Shown here: positions 51,564-60,887 of the stretch, in pieces
Layout: the number at the start of each line of letters is the position of its first letter
Position numbering within the stretch: position 1 is the first letter of the stretch
Assembly (NCBI RefSeq): GCF_016862395.1
Contig: NZ_BOMW01000023.1
Location: 89,227-153,226, forward strand
DNA from: Actinoplanes siamensis
Lineage (GTDB): Bacteria > Actinomycetota > Actinomycetes > Mycobacteriales > Micromonosporaceae
Direction of reading: 5' to 3'
DNA: 64,000 bases
Notes under the pieces: generated by a model
Told to the model about the DNA's origin: nothing
Database searches by the model: none
Seen by the model: only the letters and a program-made list of their open reading frames with translations
Translations under genes and position numbers: made by a program

Positions 51564-52123
51564 ATCAGCTTGAGCACACCGTTCGGGTAGGCCTCGGACT
51601 CGCGCAGGTGAAGCTTCTGCTTGTCGTTGTCCGCCCGACTGAACAAACTCTTCCCGGCACCGAGCAGCACCGGGAAGAGCAGCAAGTTGTACCTGTCGAT
51701 CAACCCCGCATCCGCGAGGCGGCGAGCGAGCTCAGCACTCCCGTGGATGAAGATCGCACCGCCCTCGCTCTTCTTGAGCTCGACGACGTCCTCGGTCGAG
51801 CGCAGGATCGTCGTCGGGCCCCAGCCGTCGACGAGGGCATCGTCGGCCAGGGTGGTCGACACAACGTACTTCGGCAGCTCCTGGTAGGCGGCATGGTCCG
51901 CCGAGTCGGGCCAAACCGGCGCGAACAGCTCGTAGCTGCGCCGGCCGAACAGCAAGGCCGTCGTGTCCTTCAATTCCTCGCCCTTGAGGGAGAGGACTTC
52001 GGGCAGGACCTCGATGTCCTTGATCACCCAGCCGCCGCTGCGGTGCCCCTCGCCCGGTCCGCCGCCCGGGGAATCCAGCACGCCGTCGAGCGACAGGAAA
52101 CCGGTGTAGACAAGATCGCGCAT
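51545..52123 (-). CDS. Dihydrofolate reductase/RibD C-terminal family protein
   Basis: A 192-residue protein of the YyaP/YwjB-type DHFR-like family: DLVYTGFLSLDGVLDSPGGG opening, ALLFGRRSYELFAPVW, KYVVSTTL, GAIFIHGSAELARRLADAGLID and LFPVLLGAGKSLF. These bind NADPH in a DHFR fold; true physiological substrates are unknown and the family is distinct from FolA. ATG has a GGGGAG site. Convergent with AraC. Confidence 0.88.
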   Translation of the reverse strand: MRDLVYTGFLSLDGVLDSPGGGPGEGHRSGGWVIKDIEVLPEVLSLKGEELKDTTALLFGRRSYELFAPVWPDSADHAAYQELPKYVVSTTLADDALVDGWGPTTILRSTEDVVELKKSEGGAIFIHGSAELARRLADAGLIDRYNLLLFPVLLGAGKSLFSRADNDKQKLHLRESEAYPNGVLKLIYDVVR

Positions 52124-52379
52124 GATGTCACTCCCCAGTAAATGGACGCGAACTACTCCGGCCAGGCTAGGAAGAATCACCAGCCGCCGTCTTGTACGGA
52201 AACGACACCCGCGAGGCGGTCGGGCTCCACTCGTGGGATGACCACGGCGCGAGGTCGGATGCGGCGCCGAACCGCCGATCAGGCGGTTCGGGGCGGGAGT
52301 GGGTTTGCTGCCTGCGAACGGGCCGTCTGGTCTCAGTCGGGTACGCGTTGGTCGGCCCGATGCGGGGCGGACGGCGGTG

Positions 52380-52410
52380 TTGACCTTCACGTTAGTGTCA
52401 AGGTTCTAGA
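52380..52410 (+). promoter_or_regulatory. MerR-type promoter with 19-bp spacer
   Basis: TTGACC (52380-52385) and TCTAGA (52405-52410) are separated by 19 bases, the over-long spacing that MerR-family activators correct. The spacer holds the palindrome-like ACCTTcACgttAGTGtCAAGGT. The -10 ends nine bases before ATG 52420, suggesting a leaderless message. Confidence 0.6.
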
Positions 52411-52419
52411 TTCGATCCC

Positions 52420-52836
52420 ATGCATGAGGGGACGATGATCGGAATGCGTATCGGAGAACTATCCGATCGCTGCGGAGCCAGCCCCCGGTCCCTGCGTTAC
52501 TACGAGCAGCAGGGATTGATCGCTCCGAGCCGGGCAGCCAACGGCTACCGGCAGTATGGCGAATTGACCATCGTCAGAGTGCGCAACATCCGGGAACTGC
52601 TGGATTCCGGGCTCACGGTGGAAGACATCCGGCTTTCACTGGAGAAGGGCTGCCTCGACCGCCCGCTGAGCACGCTGCCACCGTGCCCGGACGCCGTCCG
52701 GATCGCCGGGGACCGTCTCGCCTCGCTGGATCGCCGCATCGCGGCGCTGCAGGACCTGCGGGAGCGGCTGGCCGTCCAGCTGGCGGCGACCCGGACCGCG
52801 CTGGTGCGCGAGTACGCCGTCCCCGCCGATTCCTGA
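52420..52836 (+). CDS. MerR-family transcriptional regulator
   Basis: A 138-residue regulator. The winged HTH (about 9-75) has MRIGELSDRCGASPRSLRYYEQQGLIAPSRAANGYRQYGE. A coiled-coil dimer helix follows (about 95-130). There is one Cys-containing loop (KGCLDR and LPPCPDA) but no complete metal-binding Cys set. The conserved core begins at ATG 52444; 52420 is preferred because the promoter places the transcript start about there, making it leaderless. Probably autoregulated by the 19-bp-spacer promoter. Confidence 0.87.
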   Translation: MHEGTMIGMRIGELSDRCGASPRSLRYYEQQGLIAPSRAANGYRQYGELTIVRVRNIRELLDSGLTVEDIRLSLEKGCLDRPLSTLPPCPDAVRIAGDRLASLDRRIAALQDLRERLAVQLAATRTALVREYAVPADS

Positions 52837-52915
52837 ACATCACCCCGAACCTCGAGGCCCGGTGCCGCCGGGTCAGCCCCATGCTGCCCGAACCGACTCC
52901 TCCTGGAGGCTTCCC

Positions 52916-53062
52916 GTGACCATCGACAACAGCGAAGCCGGTGCTGGCCGGCGCCCTCGCGCCCGCGCCGGCATCCTGGGCGCGCTGCTCATCGCGTTCG
53001 CGCGGCCCTGGGATCGCGGCATAGGCGCGGCCGGTGACCGGAAGCAGCGAGGCGCGCGGTGA
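52916..53062 (+). CDS. 48-residue ORF coupled to LLM oxidoreductase
   Basis: A short ORF starting at GTG 52916 with a strong GGAGG site seven bases upstream. It encodes a basic peptide (MTIDNSEAGAGRRPRARAG) with one short hydrophobic stretch (ILGALLIAFARPW). Its stop overlaps the GTG of the next gene (GTGA). It may be a small coupled leader protein or a deletion remnant of a longer transporter gene. Confidence 0.45.
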   Translation: MTIDNSEAGAGRRPRARAGILGALLIAFARPWDRGIGAAGDRKQRGAR

Positions 53063-53961
53063 GGTTCGGAGTCTCCCTGGAGCCGCCGTTCTGGTCGCGG
53101 GGTGGTGAAGCGGCCGCGGTCGGCGCCGCCCGGGACGCGGAGCGACTGGGCTTCGACCACGTCCTGATGTCCAGCCACCTCCTGGCCAATCAGCACGGCG
53201 CCGCCACGGATCCGCTCATCCTGCTCTCCGCGGTCGCGGGCGCCACGACCCGGATCGGCCTGGCCACCAGCGTGCTCGTGCTGCCCTACTACCACCCGGT
53301 GGTGCTGGCCAACCAGGTGGCGTCTCTGGACGCGCTCTCCGGGGGCCGGCTGGCGCTGGGCGTGGGCACGGGCTGGAATCCGCGGGAGTTCGCCGCGGTG
53401 GACGTCCCGGTCCGGTTACGGGGCCGCCGTACCGACGACAGCTTGGAGATCATGCGGGCGCTCTGGGCGGGCACGGCGTCCGAGCTGCCGGATCGTTTCG
53501 CGGAGCTCCGGACGGCGGTCCTCGGCGTCCGCCCGGCCACGCCCGGTGGCCCGCCGATCTGGGTCGGCGGGCACAGTGAGCCGTCGCTGCGGCGCGCGGT
53601 CCGGTTCGGCCAGGGCTGGCACGGGTCCGGCATCAGCGCGGACGACGCACGGTTCTTCCGCAGTCGACTTGACGAATTGGCCGCCGCGACCGGCCGGGAC
53701 CCGTCCGCGGTGGAGATCAGCACAGTCGCCTTCCTGGTGCCACCGGGATTCACCCCGGTACGCCCGGTGCCCGGCCGGCTGCTGGGCGGCACGGGGACGA
53801 GCACCGAGGCGGTGGTCGAGGATCTCAGCCTGCTGGCCCAGGCGGGTGTGACGATGGCGTCGCTGTGGATACCGATCGACGGTCCGCGATTGATTGAGGC
53901 CCTCGAATGGTTCAATACCGAGGTACGGCCTCAGGTGACGGGATCAGACTCGCCCACCTGA
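53059..53961 (+). CDS. LLM-class F420-dependent oxidoreductase
   Basis: A 300-residue luciferase-like monooxygenase TIM barrel. Family strings are MRFGVSLEPPFW, RLGFDHVLMSSHLL, RIGLATSVLVLPYYHPVVLANQVASLDALSGGRLALGVGTGWN and PPIWVGGHSEPSLRRAVRFGQGWHG. It resembles the F420-using subgroup common in actinobacteria rather than FMN enzymes. Substrate unknown. The GTG start is coupled to the 48-residue ORF upstream. Confidence 0.88.
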   Translation: MRFGVSLEPPFWSRGGEAAAVGAARDAERLGFDHVLMSSHLLANQHGAATDPLILLSAVAGATTRIGLATSVLVLPYYHPVVLANQVASLDALSGGRLALGVGTGWNPREFAAVDVPVRLRGRRTDDSLEIMRALWAGTASELPDRFAELRTAVLGVRPATPGGPPIWVGGHSEPSLRRAVRFGQGWHGSGISADDARFFRSRLDELAAATGRDPSAVEISTVAFLVPPGFTPVRPVPGRLLGGTGTSTEAVVEDLSLLAQAGVTMASLWIPIDGPRLIEALEWFNTEVRPQVTGSDSPT

Positions 53962-54239
53962 CACGCGTTCCGGCCGTTTCTCCCACCTCCTCGATCAACC
54001 AGTTGCCGACGGCTGCGTGCTCCCTGGAAGATGGTCGCGGCAGCCCTGGTGGTCCTCCACGTCGAGCACGACCGCAGCACATGACAACCGTCAGTAGTCC
54101 CAACCTCAGCTTCTCCCCGCGGGGCACGCCGATCCAAACGCTGGCGGTGAGCCATTCCGCGCAACTCGTGGTGGTACGGGTATCCGCCGGCTGGACCGGT
54201 ATAGGCACGCGGTTCCGGACCGATATGGAGAAGCGCGGA

Positions 54240-54652
54240 AAGGCGCGCTCGGCTCCGCCGGAATCGAACCGGTCGTGGTTCGTCAACCCGCGACCGATCC
54301 CGAGGGGGCGCGGGCCGGTGCACGGCTGCTGCTCGCCCGTCCGGACCGGCCGACCGCCATCCTCTGCTTCTCCGACGCCATCGCGCACACGGTCCTCCAG
54401 GTCGCCGAGGACCTCGGCATCCGCGTGCCCGCCGAACTGTCGGTGGCCGGCTTCGACGACAACCCGCTGGCCACCCGGTTGCGCCCGACGCTGACGACGG
54501 TGCGCCAGGACATCGAGGCCAAGGGGCGAGCGGCGGCATCGGCGCTGACCGCGGCGATCACCGACGCCCGCACGGGGACACCGCACACCCCCAGGAGCAT
54601 CGTGTTTCCCGTGGATCTGGTCGTCCGGGAGAGCACCGCGCCGCCCGCGTGA
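54240..54652 (+). pseudogene. LacI-family regulator remnant (C-terminal half)
   Basis: The frame encodes GIEPVVVRQPATDPEGARAG, RPTAILCFSDAIAHTVLQVA, RVPAELSVAGFDDNPLATRL and PTLTTVRQDIEAKGRAAASAL. This is the last part of a LacI/GalR sugar-binding domain. The HTH and first half of the sensor are absent, and no start lies at a sensible place. About 135 of roughly 340 residues survive. Confidence 0.75.
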
Positions 54653-54857
54653 TCACCAGCGAACTGGAGGGCGCCGGGAGCGTACCGGCGGGCCTGCTCT
54701 TGCTCCTCCGCCTGTCGGACCGGCCTTCCTCGAGGTGGAATCCCGCGGACGTCCTGCCTCGCTAACCTCAACCCTGTCGCCACGCCGTCCCACGGCGCAG
54801 GCACGCGCCGGCCGGGAACGGAAACCGATCGGCGCGTCGCACCACGAGACAGCGGTA

Positions 54858-55589
54858 TCAGCCGAGGTGTCGGGTGAAGAAGCGCAGCGTGCTGTCCAGC
54901 TCGAATGCCGGGATTTCCCCGTGCTCGCCGGGATTGGCGTGCAGCGTCTTCTCGGCCGAAGCCAAGGCGTCGAACAGAGCCAGGCTCTGGGCCCGCGGCA
55001 CTCGTTCGTCGTCCCATTGCATCAGGAACTCCACCGGGACGGTGATCCGCGCGGCTGCCTCGGCTGATACCAGCGCCCCGCCCAAGCCCAGAACGGCCGC
55101 GCGGACCCGTGACTCGGCGGCAACGAACGGAACGCCGAGTCCACAACCCAACGACACGCCCCAATAGCCCACCGGACCGGCCCCGACATGGGGCAGTTCC
55201 TGGACCGCGTCCAGGACCGCCCGCCATTCCGGGACCGTTTGGCGGGCTACCAGTGCCTGGAAACCAGCGATCAGCGGAGCGAGATCCTCTCCGGCCTCCA
55301 CGCGAGCCTGATTCTCGGTCGCTATCCGGTTGTACTCCTCATCCTTGGGACGGTCGCCGTGGCCGGGAACATCGACTGCCACCACGGCGAAACCGCACTC
55401 GACCACGAAGCGACGGGCACGGGCGATGACGCCGGGGGCTTTCTTGTGCTGACCGCCGCCGTGTCCCATCAGGATCAGAGGACGGTTACCGGCGGCACCG
55501 TCCGGCGTCCACAGCACGCCGGGTATCTCGCCGAGGGCGAAGAGTTGTTCGTAGATGCCGTCGGACGACGTCTGTGAGGTGAAGCGCAT
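54858..55589 (-). CDS. Alpha/beta hydrolase (dienelactone hydrolase-like)
   Basis: A 243-residue hydrolase. The fold elements are PLILMGHGGGQHK (oxyanion region), VVAVDVPGHGDR, the nucleophile elbow GYWGVSLGCG with Ser, acid in MQWDDERVP, and a late His within HANPGEHGEIP. No signal peptide, so it acts in the cytoplasm on an ester or lactone. Substrate unknown. The nearest gene is the LacI remnant, on the other strand. Confidence 0.85.
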   Translation of the reverse strand: MRFTSQTSSDGIYEQLFALGEIPGVLWTPDGAAGNRPLILMGHGGGQHKKAPGVIARARRFVVECGFAVVAVDVPGHGDRPKDEEYNRIATENQARVEAGEDLAPLIAGFQALVARQTVPEWRAVLDAVQELPHVGAGPVGYWGVSLGCGLGVPFVAAESRVRAAVLGLGGALVSAEAAARITVPVEFLMQWDDERVPRAQSLALFDALASAEKTLHANPGEHGEIPAFELDSTLRFFTRHLG

Positions 55590-55924
55590 AGCGTTTCCAC
55601 CCTTTCGGGATGCCTTCTGCGGGCACTCCCTAGGCCATGCAGAGAAGGGAGCCCCGACCTGTCGTAGCGTTGATCGGTCTCACCTCCTCAGTTGCAGCAG
55701 CGCACGGCGACGCAGAGCGTATCAAAGCTTGCTCTCGTTCTTCCTACAGTTCCGTACCGGCCCATGCGCCGCCCTCGATGACGGTTCGATCCGCGTCAGA
55801 CTGACGCTCCGCAAGTAGGTCGCGATTCGAGATCGGCAGAATGCTGGGAGCGAACCCGATCCTCGCATGACCGTCGCCACGGTTATCGCGTGGACGGCTA
55901 CTCAAGTCGGGGCCGGGGCGACCG
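55590..55924. other. Gene-free stretch
   Basis: About 335 bp between the divergent hydrolase and diguanylate cyclase genes, so it should contain both promoters. No coding region or strong hairpin recognised. Confidence 0.45.
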
Positions 55925-57490
55925 ATGGTGCAGATCATGAGAATCGGCCGGCAACGCGGTGCCAGTCTGCACCGCAACCTGGTGCATGCCGGGTTCGGCG
56001 TGCTGGTTCTCGTCGCGGTGGCCGCGTGGGCGTTCGGTGGCCTCGCCGTACGGCTCGGTGTGGTGACGGTGGTCGGCGCGCTCCCGGCGGCCGGGGTCGC
56101 CGTCGGGATGCGGATCAACCGGATCGTCAACCGCGCCGCCTGGTATCTGATGCTCGCGGCGTCGGTGCTGTTCACGGTCTTCAACTACCTGTGGTTCGTG
56201 CAGCTCGGTCTCGGTCGGGACGTCGGGGCCGACGGGCCGGCGAACCTGATACTCCAGGTCTTGGCCTACGGCAGCATCATGCTGTCGGCGTTGCAGGTGA
56301 TCCGCAAACACGGTGAGGGCGACCGTGGCGGCATCATCGACGCGACCCTGCTCGGCGTCGGACTGATCACCCCGGTGTGGGAGTTCGTGCTGCGCCCGCA
56401 CCTGCTCGAACTGGACGTGACGGGTTCCAGCCAGGGGATCTATCTGCTGAAGATGCTGCTGCTGATGGGCACTCTCGGCGCGCTGCTGCGGATCGCGCGG
56501 ACCGCTGGCACCGCCCGCACGTCGTTGATCTACTTCTTCGTCAGCATGGGCGCGACCGTCGTCAGCGTGGTGTCGTCGTTGTTGTCGACCCGGCCGGGAA
56601 GTGACTACTACTCCCCGTTCGTGGATCTGTTCGCGATGATCGGCTATCTGGGGCTGGCCGCGGCGGCACTGCACCCGAGTTCCACCGAGTTCACGCAGCC
56701 GGCCGGGTGGCGCCGGAGCCGTCTGCGGCCGGTGCGGCTGTCGTATCTCGGGCTGGTGCTGGCGATGGTGCCGGTCGTCGGCAGCGTTCCCGAACTGTTC
56801 GGCGGCACCACGGACAGCATGCTGCTGACGTTGGGCACGTTGCTGGTGATCCCGCTGGTCGTCTCGCGGATCGGGCTGCTGATGGCGGAACGGACCGCCG
56901 ACCAGGAGGCGCTGCGCTACCAGGCGCACCATGACGAGTTGACCGGGCTGGTCAACCGCCGCCGGTTCTTCGCCCTGCTGGAGGAGGCGGTCCGGTCCGG
57001 CGCCGGGGTGGCGGTTCTCTACTGCGATCTTGACAGATTCAAAGCTATCAATGATGAGTACGGCCACGAAGCGGGCGACGAGGTGCTGCGTGTGTTCGCC
57101 GACCGGCTGCGCGGCACGCTGCGGGGTGAGGACATCGCGGCCCGGATCGGCGGCGACGAGTTCTTGATCCTGGGCACCGGCACGACGGCCGGTGACGCGG
57201 ACGTGCTGAGGCGCCGGATCGAGGACGCGACGTCGGCACCAGCCGTGTGGCAGGGGCACGAACTGTCATTCGGGGTGACCGTCGGGGTTGCGTACGGCAG
57301 TGGCGCGGACACGAGTGCGGACGGGCTGATGTCGGCCGCGGACGCCGACATGTATCGGCACAAGACCGCGCGGCGGGCCTCCCTCAACCCTGCGCCATCG
57401 CCTCGCTGGCCTGGACCGGAAAGCCCCACGCCTACCCCTGGCCTCAGCTCCGGTCGCGCCACGGGATGGCCGGGAGTCCACCCGTCATAG
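55925..57490 (+). CDS. Membrane-bound GGDEF diguanylate cyclase with I-site
   Basis: A 521-residue protein with about ten membrane helices (15-330) and a GGDEF domain (about 335-490): HDELTGLVNRRRFFALL, LYCDLDRFKAINDEYGHEAGDEVL, active site RIGGDEF and ADADMYRHK. An RGED inhibitory site lies exactly five residues before GGDEF, so product inhibition by c-di-GMP is expected, unlike the cyclase at 37-39 kb. The C-terminal 30 residues are Pro/Ser-rich. ATG 55925 follows a GGGG run. Confidence 0.9.
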   Translation: MVQIMRIGRQRGASLHRNLVHAGFGVLVLVAVAAWAFGGLAVRLGVVTVVGALPAAGVAVGMRINRIVNRAAWYLMLAASVLFTVFNYLWFVQLGLGRDVGADGPANLILQVLAYGSIMLSALQVIRKHGEGDRGGIIDATLLGVGLITPVWEFVLRPHLLELDVTGSSQGIYLLKMLLLMGTLGALLRIARTAGTARTSLIYFFVSMGATVVSVVSSLLSTRPGSDYYSPFVDLFAMIGYLGLAAAALHPSSTEFTQPAGWRRSRLRPVRLSYLGLVLAMVPVVGSVPELFGGTTDSMLLTLGTLLVIPLVVSRIGLLMAERTADQEALRYQAHHDELTGLVNRRRFFALLEEAVRSGAGVAVLYCDLDRFKAINDEYGHEAGDEVLRVFADRLRGTLRGEDIAARIGGDEFLILGTGTTAGDADVLRRRIEDATSAPAVWQGHELSFGVTVGVAYGSGADTSADGLMSAADADMYRHKTARRASLNPAPSPRWPGPESPTPTPGLSSGRATGWPGVHPS

Positions 57491-57715
57491 CTGTGGCGAT
57501 GAGCGTCGAGAGCACGGAGCCCGTCCTCACCGAGATGATTCGCCGTGGGAGCTTTTCACCCTCGCCGCGCTGCGCGCGATCACGCCGCTGATGGCGCTGC
57601 TGCCCCGCATCCACACAGCGGCTTGCCGACGACACCGCCGTTGGAAGATCACGGCCTCGGCCGACATCCGAGTCGTCGGACCGGGTCCGGCTCGGTGATG
57701 GTCCATGATGGACCG

Positions 57716-59494
57716 GTGAACGATGAGCTGGCGGCCTTCACCGCTACGGCGATGCCGGCCCTGATCGAACGGATTCCTGCCGCGCCCGCCCGTCTACTGG
57801 GCCGGCTGCGCGTGCCGGAGGAGAGGGAGACCAGGGAGTCCCGGCGGTCGGTGGCGGTGTCCGTGCGGCCCTCGCCGGCCCGGCATCCCGGGGGAGCCGG
57901 CGAAGAAGCCGCGGCCGTCGTCGCTCTGCGCGCTGTCGGCGCCCCGACCGCGGAACGACTGCTCGGCGCCCTCGAGCTGTTCCTCGCCGGCCAGCAGTGG
58001 AGTGCTGCGCCGGGCCTGACCGACGGGGTGCCCGGGCGGCCACCCGAGGCCCGGTACATGATGGTCTCCTGCAACCCTGGCGGGCAGAGCGACGCGGTGG
58101 AAGCCGTAGCACTACTGGAACGGCTGCACCCTGGTGTCGCCGGCCGTACGGTCATCCTGGCTCGCGCTGTCACCACCGAACCGGCCGTCGCGGCTCTGCT
58201 CACCACGACGCCCGACGGTGCCGATGAACCTGCCCTCGCCGCCCGGCACGGGGCCGCGCATCTGGCCTTGGCGGTGGCGGTCGCGGGCAGCGTGATCCAT
58301 CAGATCAACCCGGCCCCGCTCGTCGACCGGGTCCCCGCCACCGTCGGCCTCGCGACCGGCGTCGCCGCGCTGCTACTGCGCGAACTGCCGATGCCTCAGG
58401 CGTACCCGCAAGCGCTACTGGCCAAGATCCGCGCCGAATACGTACTACCCCGTCACACCCACAGCCGAGCCGTCGTGGCTGGCCACCGCTTCGGCCTGTC
58501 CGAGCGCGGTACCTGCCCGGACGCCGACTTCTCCGATAACGGCCTGGTCACCGTCGTCGACGGCGGCATCGTGATCCGTACCGGGATCTCGGAAGGAGCG
58601 GTATCCGTCGACGTCGCCGTGCTCGCCGACGCGCCTGCCGAGGTGGACCCGCACTGGCCGGACGTCGTCGAGGTGAGCTGGCACGCCACCGAAGGCCGGG
58701 CGTCGATGGTCGCGCCGGGCGACGCCGGTAGTCCCGCGCTGGCCCACCTGACCCCGCCCTGGCCCGGCGACTACCGGGTGCGCGTGCACGCCCGCGGGCG
58801 GGACGACCGGGACGCCGCATACGAGAGTTACCGGCTGACCGTCTGGTCCGCGCCCGCCGGCCCGGAGACGGTGCACCGTCGCTTCGACCTACTCGGCCAC
58901 CGGCTGCGCGGCGAACGCGAACCGGTCCGGCCGGTGCCACCAGAACACGCGTACCGCTGGGTGGGCCGGACCCATCTCGCCGTCGCCGCGACGATCACCG
59001 TAGTGACCGGCCTGCCGCTCGCCGGCGTACTGCGCGCCTTCGGCGCTGATCCGGACCGGCCGGAACCGTTCGACCCGATACAACAGATCCTGACCGCACG
59101 CCCCGGCGGCCCGGCACCCCAGTGGATCACCGCGCTGGACGCCGGTGACGCCGTCGTGGTCGTGGAGGACAACGGTTACCGCGGCTCCAACGCGTCGGTG
59201 CTGCGCGCCGCGTCGGCCCACGGCCGGGCGGCCAGCATGTTCTGGAACGTCAACGCCGCCACCCGGCTGTCCTTCGCCGAACGCGGTGCGCTGCTGGCCA
59301 GCTTCGAACCATGGGGCAACGACCAGGCTCCGCCGGAAGTCATCGAAGTCCTCACCGACCTCGACTTCGCCGGGCCGGGCAGCCGCGCGCACAAGGGCTT
59401 GGTGGCGGTCGAACGCTTCACCGGCCAGGCCTTCACCGCCACCGACCTGGCCGCAATCGAGGCCACCGGCATCGGTTACCGTATCGACCCCTGA
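57716..59494 (+). CDS. DUF6461-domain protein
   Basis: A 592-residue cytosolic protein. The C-terminal 110 residues (GDAVVVVEDNGYRGSNASVL, GRAASMFWNVNAATRLSFAE, LLASFEPWGNDQ) match the DUF6461 pattern seen in many actinobacteria. The N-terminal 260 residues are Ala-rich and helical. A middle part (about 285-390) is beta-rich (GLVTVVDGGIVIRTGISEGAVSVDVAVLAD, YRVRVHARGRD). No catalytic motif was seen. Start is uncertain between GTG 57716 (used) and ATG 57698. Function unknown. Confidence 0.7.
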   Translation: MNDELAAFTATAMPALIERIPAAPARLLGRLRVPEERETRESRRSVAVSVRPSPARHPGGAGEEAAAVVALRAVGAPTAERLLGALELFLAGQQWSAAPGLTDGVPGRPPEARYMMVSCNPGGQSDAVEAVALLERLHPGVAGRTVILARAVTTEPAVAALLTTTPDGADEPALAARHGAAHLALAVAVAGSVIHQINPAPLVDRVPATVGLATGVAALLLRELPMPQAYPQALLAKIRAEYVLPRHTHSRAVVAGHRFGLSERGTCPDADFSDNGLVTVVDGGIVIRTGISEGAVSVDVAVLADAPAEVDPHWPDVVEVSWHATEGRASMVAPGDAGSPALAHLTPPWPGDYRVRVHARGRDDRDAAYESYRLTVWSAPAGPETVHRRFDLLGHRLRGEREPVRPVPPEHAYRWVGRTHLAVAATITVVTGLPLAGVLRAFGADPDRPEPFDPIQQILTARPGGPAPQWITALDAGDAVVVVEDNGYRGSNASVLRAASAHGRAASMFWNVNAATRLSFAERGALLASFEPWGNDQAPPEVIEVLTDLDFAGPGSRAHKGLVAVERFTGQAFTATDLAAIEATGIGYRIDP

Positions 59495-59960
59495 TACCGC
59501 CGGCTCAGGCATCGCCGGCGCGGGCCGGCACACGATCGCGGCCTCGGCGTGGGGAGCCTTGTCATAGGCCGCTTCGCGGCACGCGTGCACCACTTGGTCC
59601 AGGGCACGGATCTGCCGCAGGCAACACCCACTTCGCCTTCGATGGTTCGTCACGATGTGTAATGAGCCCCACTTGAAGTGCGCCAGATCCCATCATCGTG
59701 TCCGGCCGGGCGACAGGTTCGTGTCCAGCTACGTCAGTAGCGGCCGGCGGCCATCGTCTTCGGGCCGAGCATCCTCGGGGGTCGGCCTCCGCCGACGGGG
59801 GCCGGCCTTGTTCTGTCGGTGAGTTCGAAAGCCAGCGGTCCATCGTTGTTCTTTGCCATCAAGGCGTGTCCGCGGGCCAGCGGACTTCGTCCTCATGAGG
59901 GCTATGCCACTCAAGTGTGTCCGTGCCCGGATTTCCGGTGGCGACCCGTCGCCACACGAT
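59495..59960. other. Gene-free stretch
   Basis: About 465 bp between the DUF6461 gene and the convergent hydrolase. No supported gene, repeat or strong hairpin. Confidence 0.45.
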
Positions 59961-60839
59961 TCAAGGGTGGCTCAGGGTGTCCGCGGCGAAGGTGACGATG
60001 CGTGCGGCGAGTTCGTCGGGATGCCGGAGGACCAGGTCGTGGCTGGCTTCGGGGATGATCTCAGCGACGGCGTGCGGCATGTGGGCGGTGATCGTGGCCG
60101 CGACCTCCCGGGCGTCGTACAGCTGACTGTGGCCGCCGAGCAGCACCAGCGTCGGCGCCGTGATCCGTTCGAGTTCGTCGGCGGTGAACGGGGTGGGCAG
60201 GATGCGTTTGCGCCGGAAGCCGAAGGAGGCTTTGACCAGTGGCATCACCTCGTCCTCGCGCAAGGCGAGGTTGCGCAGTGGCCGAGCCAGCGCGTGCCTG
60301 ATCGGTCCGGGCGTGAAGCTGGCCAGCCCGCACGCGATTATCCAGGCGATGAACTTCGGGCTGACCTTGCCGAAGCCGCCCGGGTCGAGCAGCGCCAGGC
60401 TCGCGACCGCGTCCGGTGATCGTAATGCGTGGCGCAGGGCGATCCACCCGCCGTACGAGGTGCCGACCAGATGGGCTCGGCCGACGTCCAGCGCGGTGAG
60501 GACCTCGTCCAGCCATGCGGACCATTCGTCGCCGTTGTCAATGGCACGGGTCTGGACCGACGGGCCGGGCTCACCGACGGGGTCGATCGCGATCACCGGG
60601 CGGGATGCGGCCAGCCGGCCGACGTAGGAATGCCACATCAGCGACGGCCCGCCCGAGCCCGGCAGCAGCACGAACGGGGTCCGCTCGCCGGAACCGAGCC
60701 GGTGCACGCGGGTGGCGCCGAAGGCGGTGACCACATCGAACTGGACCGACGAGGCCGGCCAGAGCCGGTCGAACAGATCGTCGTAGACGGTGAAGAAGCG
60801 GGCGCGGGCCTGATCATTGCGGAACTCGCCGATCGGCAT
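59961..60839 (-). CDS. Alpha/beta hydrolase
   Basis: A 292-residue hydrolase: FVLLPGSGGPSLMW oxyanion loop, VIAIDPVGEPG, nucleophile elbow GTSYGGW with Ser, acid in LVLLGGHSQLYDAREV and catalytic His in PEASHDLVLRHP. No signal peptide. ATG has a GGAGG site. Divergent from the TetR gene across a perfect palindrome, so it is likely the TetR target. Substrate unknown. Confidence 0.88.
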   Translation of the reverse strand: MPIGEFRNDQARARFFTVYDDLFDRLWPASSVQFDVVTAFGATRVHRLGSGERTPFVLLPGSGGPSLMWHSYVGRLAASRPVIAIDPVGEPGPSVQTRAIDNGDEWSAWLDEVLTALDVGRAHLVGTSYGGWIALRHALRSPDAVASLALLDPGGFGKVSPKFIAWIIACGLASFTPGPIRHALARPLRNLALREDEVMPLVKASFGFRRKRILPTPFTADELERITAPTLVLLGGHSQLYDAREVAATITAHMPHAVAEIIPEASHDLVLRHPDELAARIVTFAADTLSHP

Positions 60840-60864
60840 CGTGGCCTCCGTCCAACATCTTGTT

Positions 60865-60880
60865 TGATACGAGCGTATCA
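60865..60880. promoter_or_regulatory. TetR operator
   Basis: TGATACGAGCGTATCA: perfect seven-base arms around AG, midway in the 48-bp gap between the divergent hydrolase and TetR starts. Position and symmetry fit a TetR site repressing both genes. Confidence 0.75.
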
Positions 60881-60887
60881 TTAAGGC

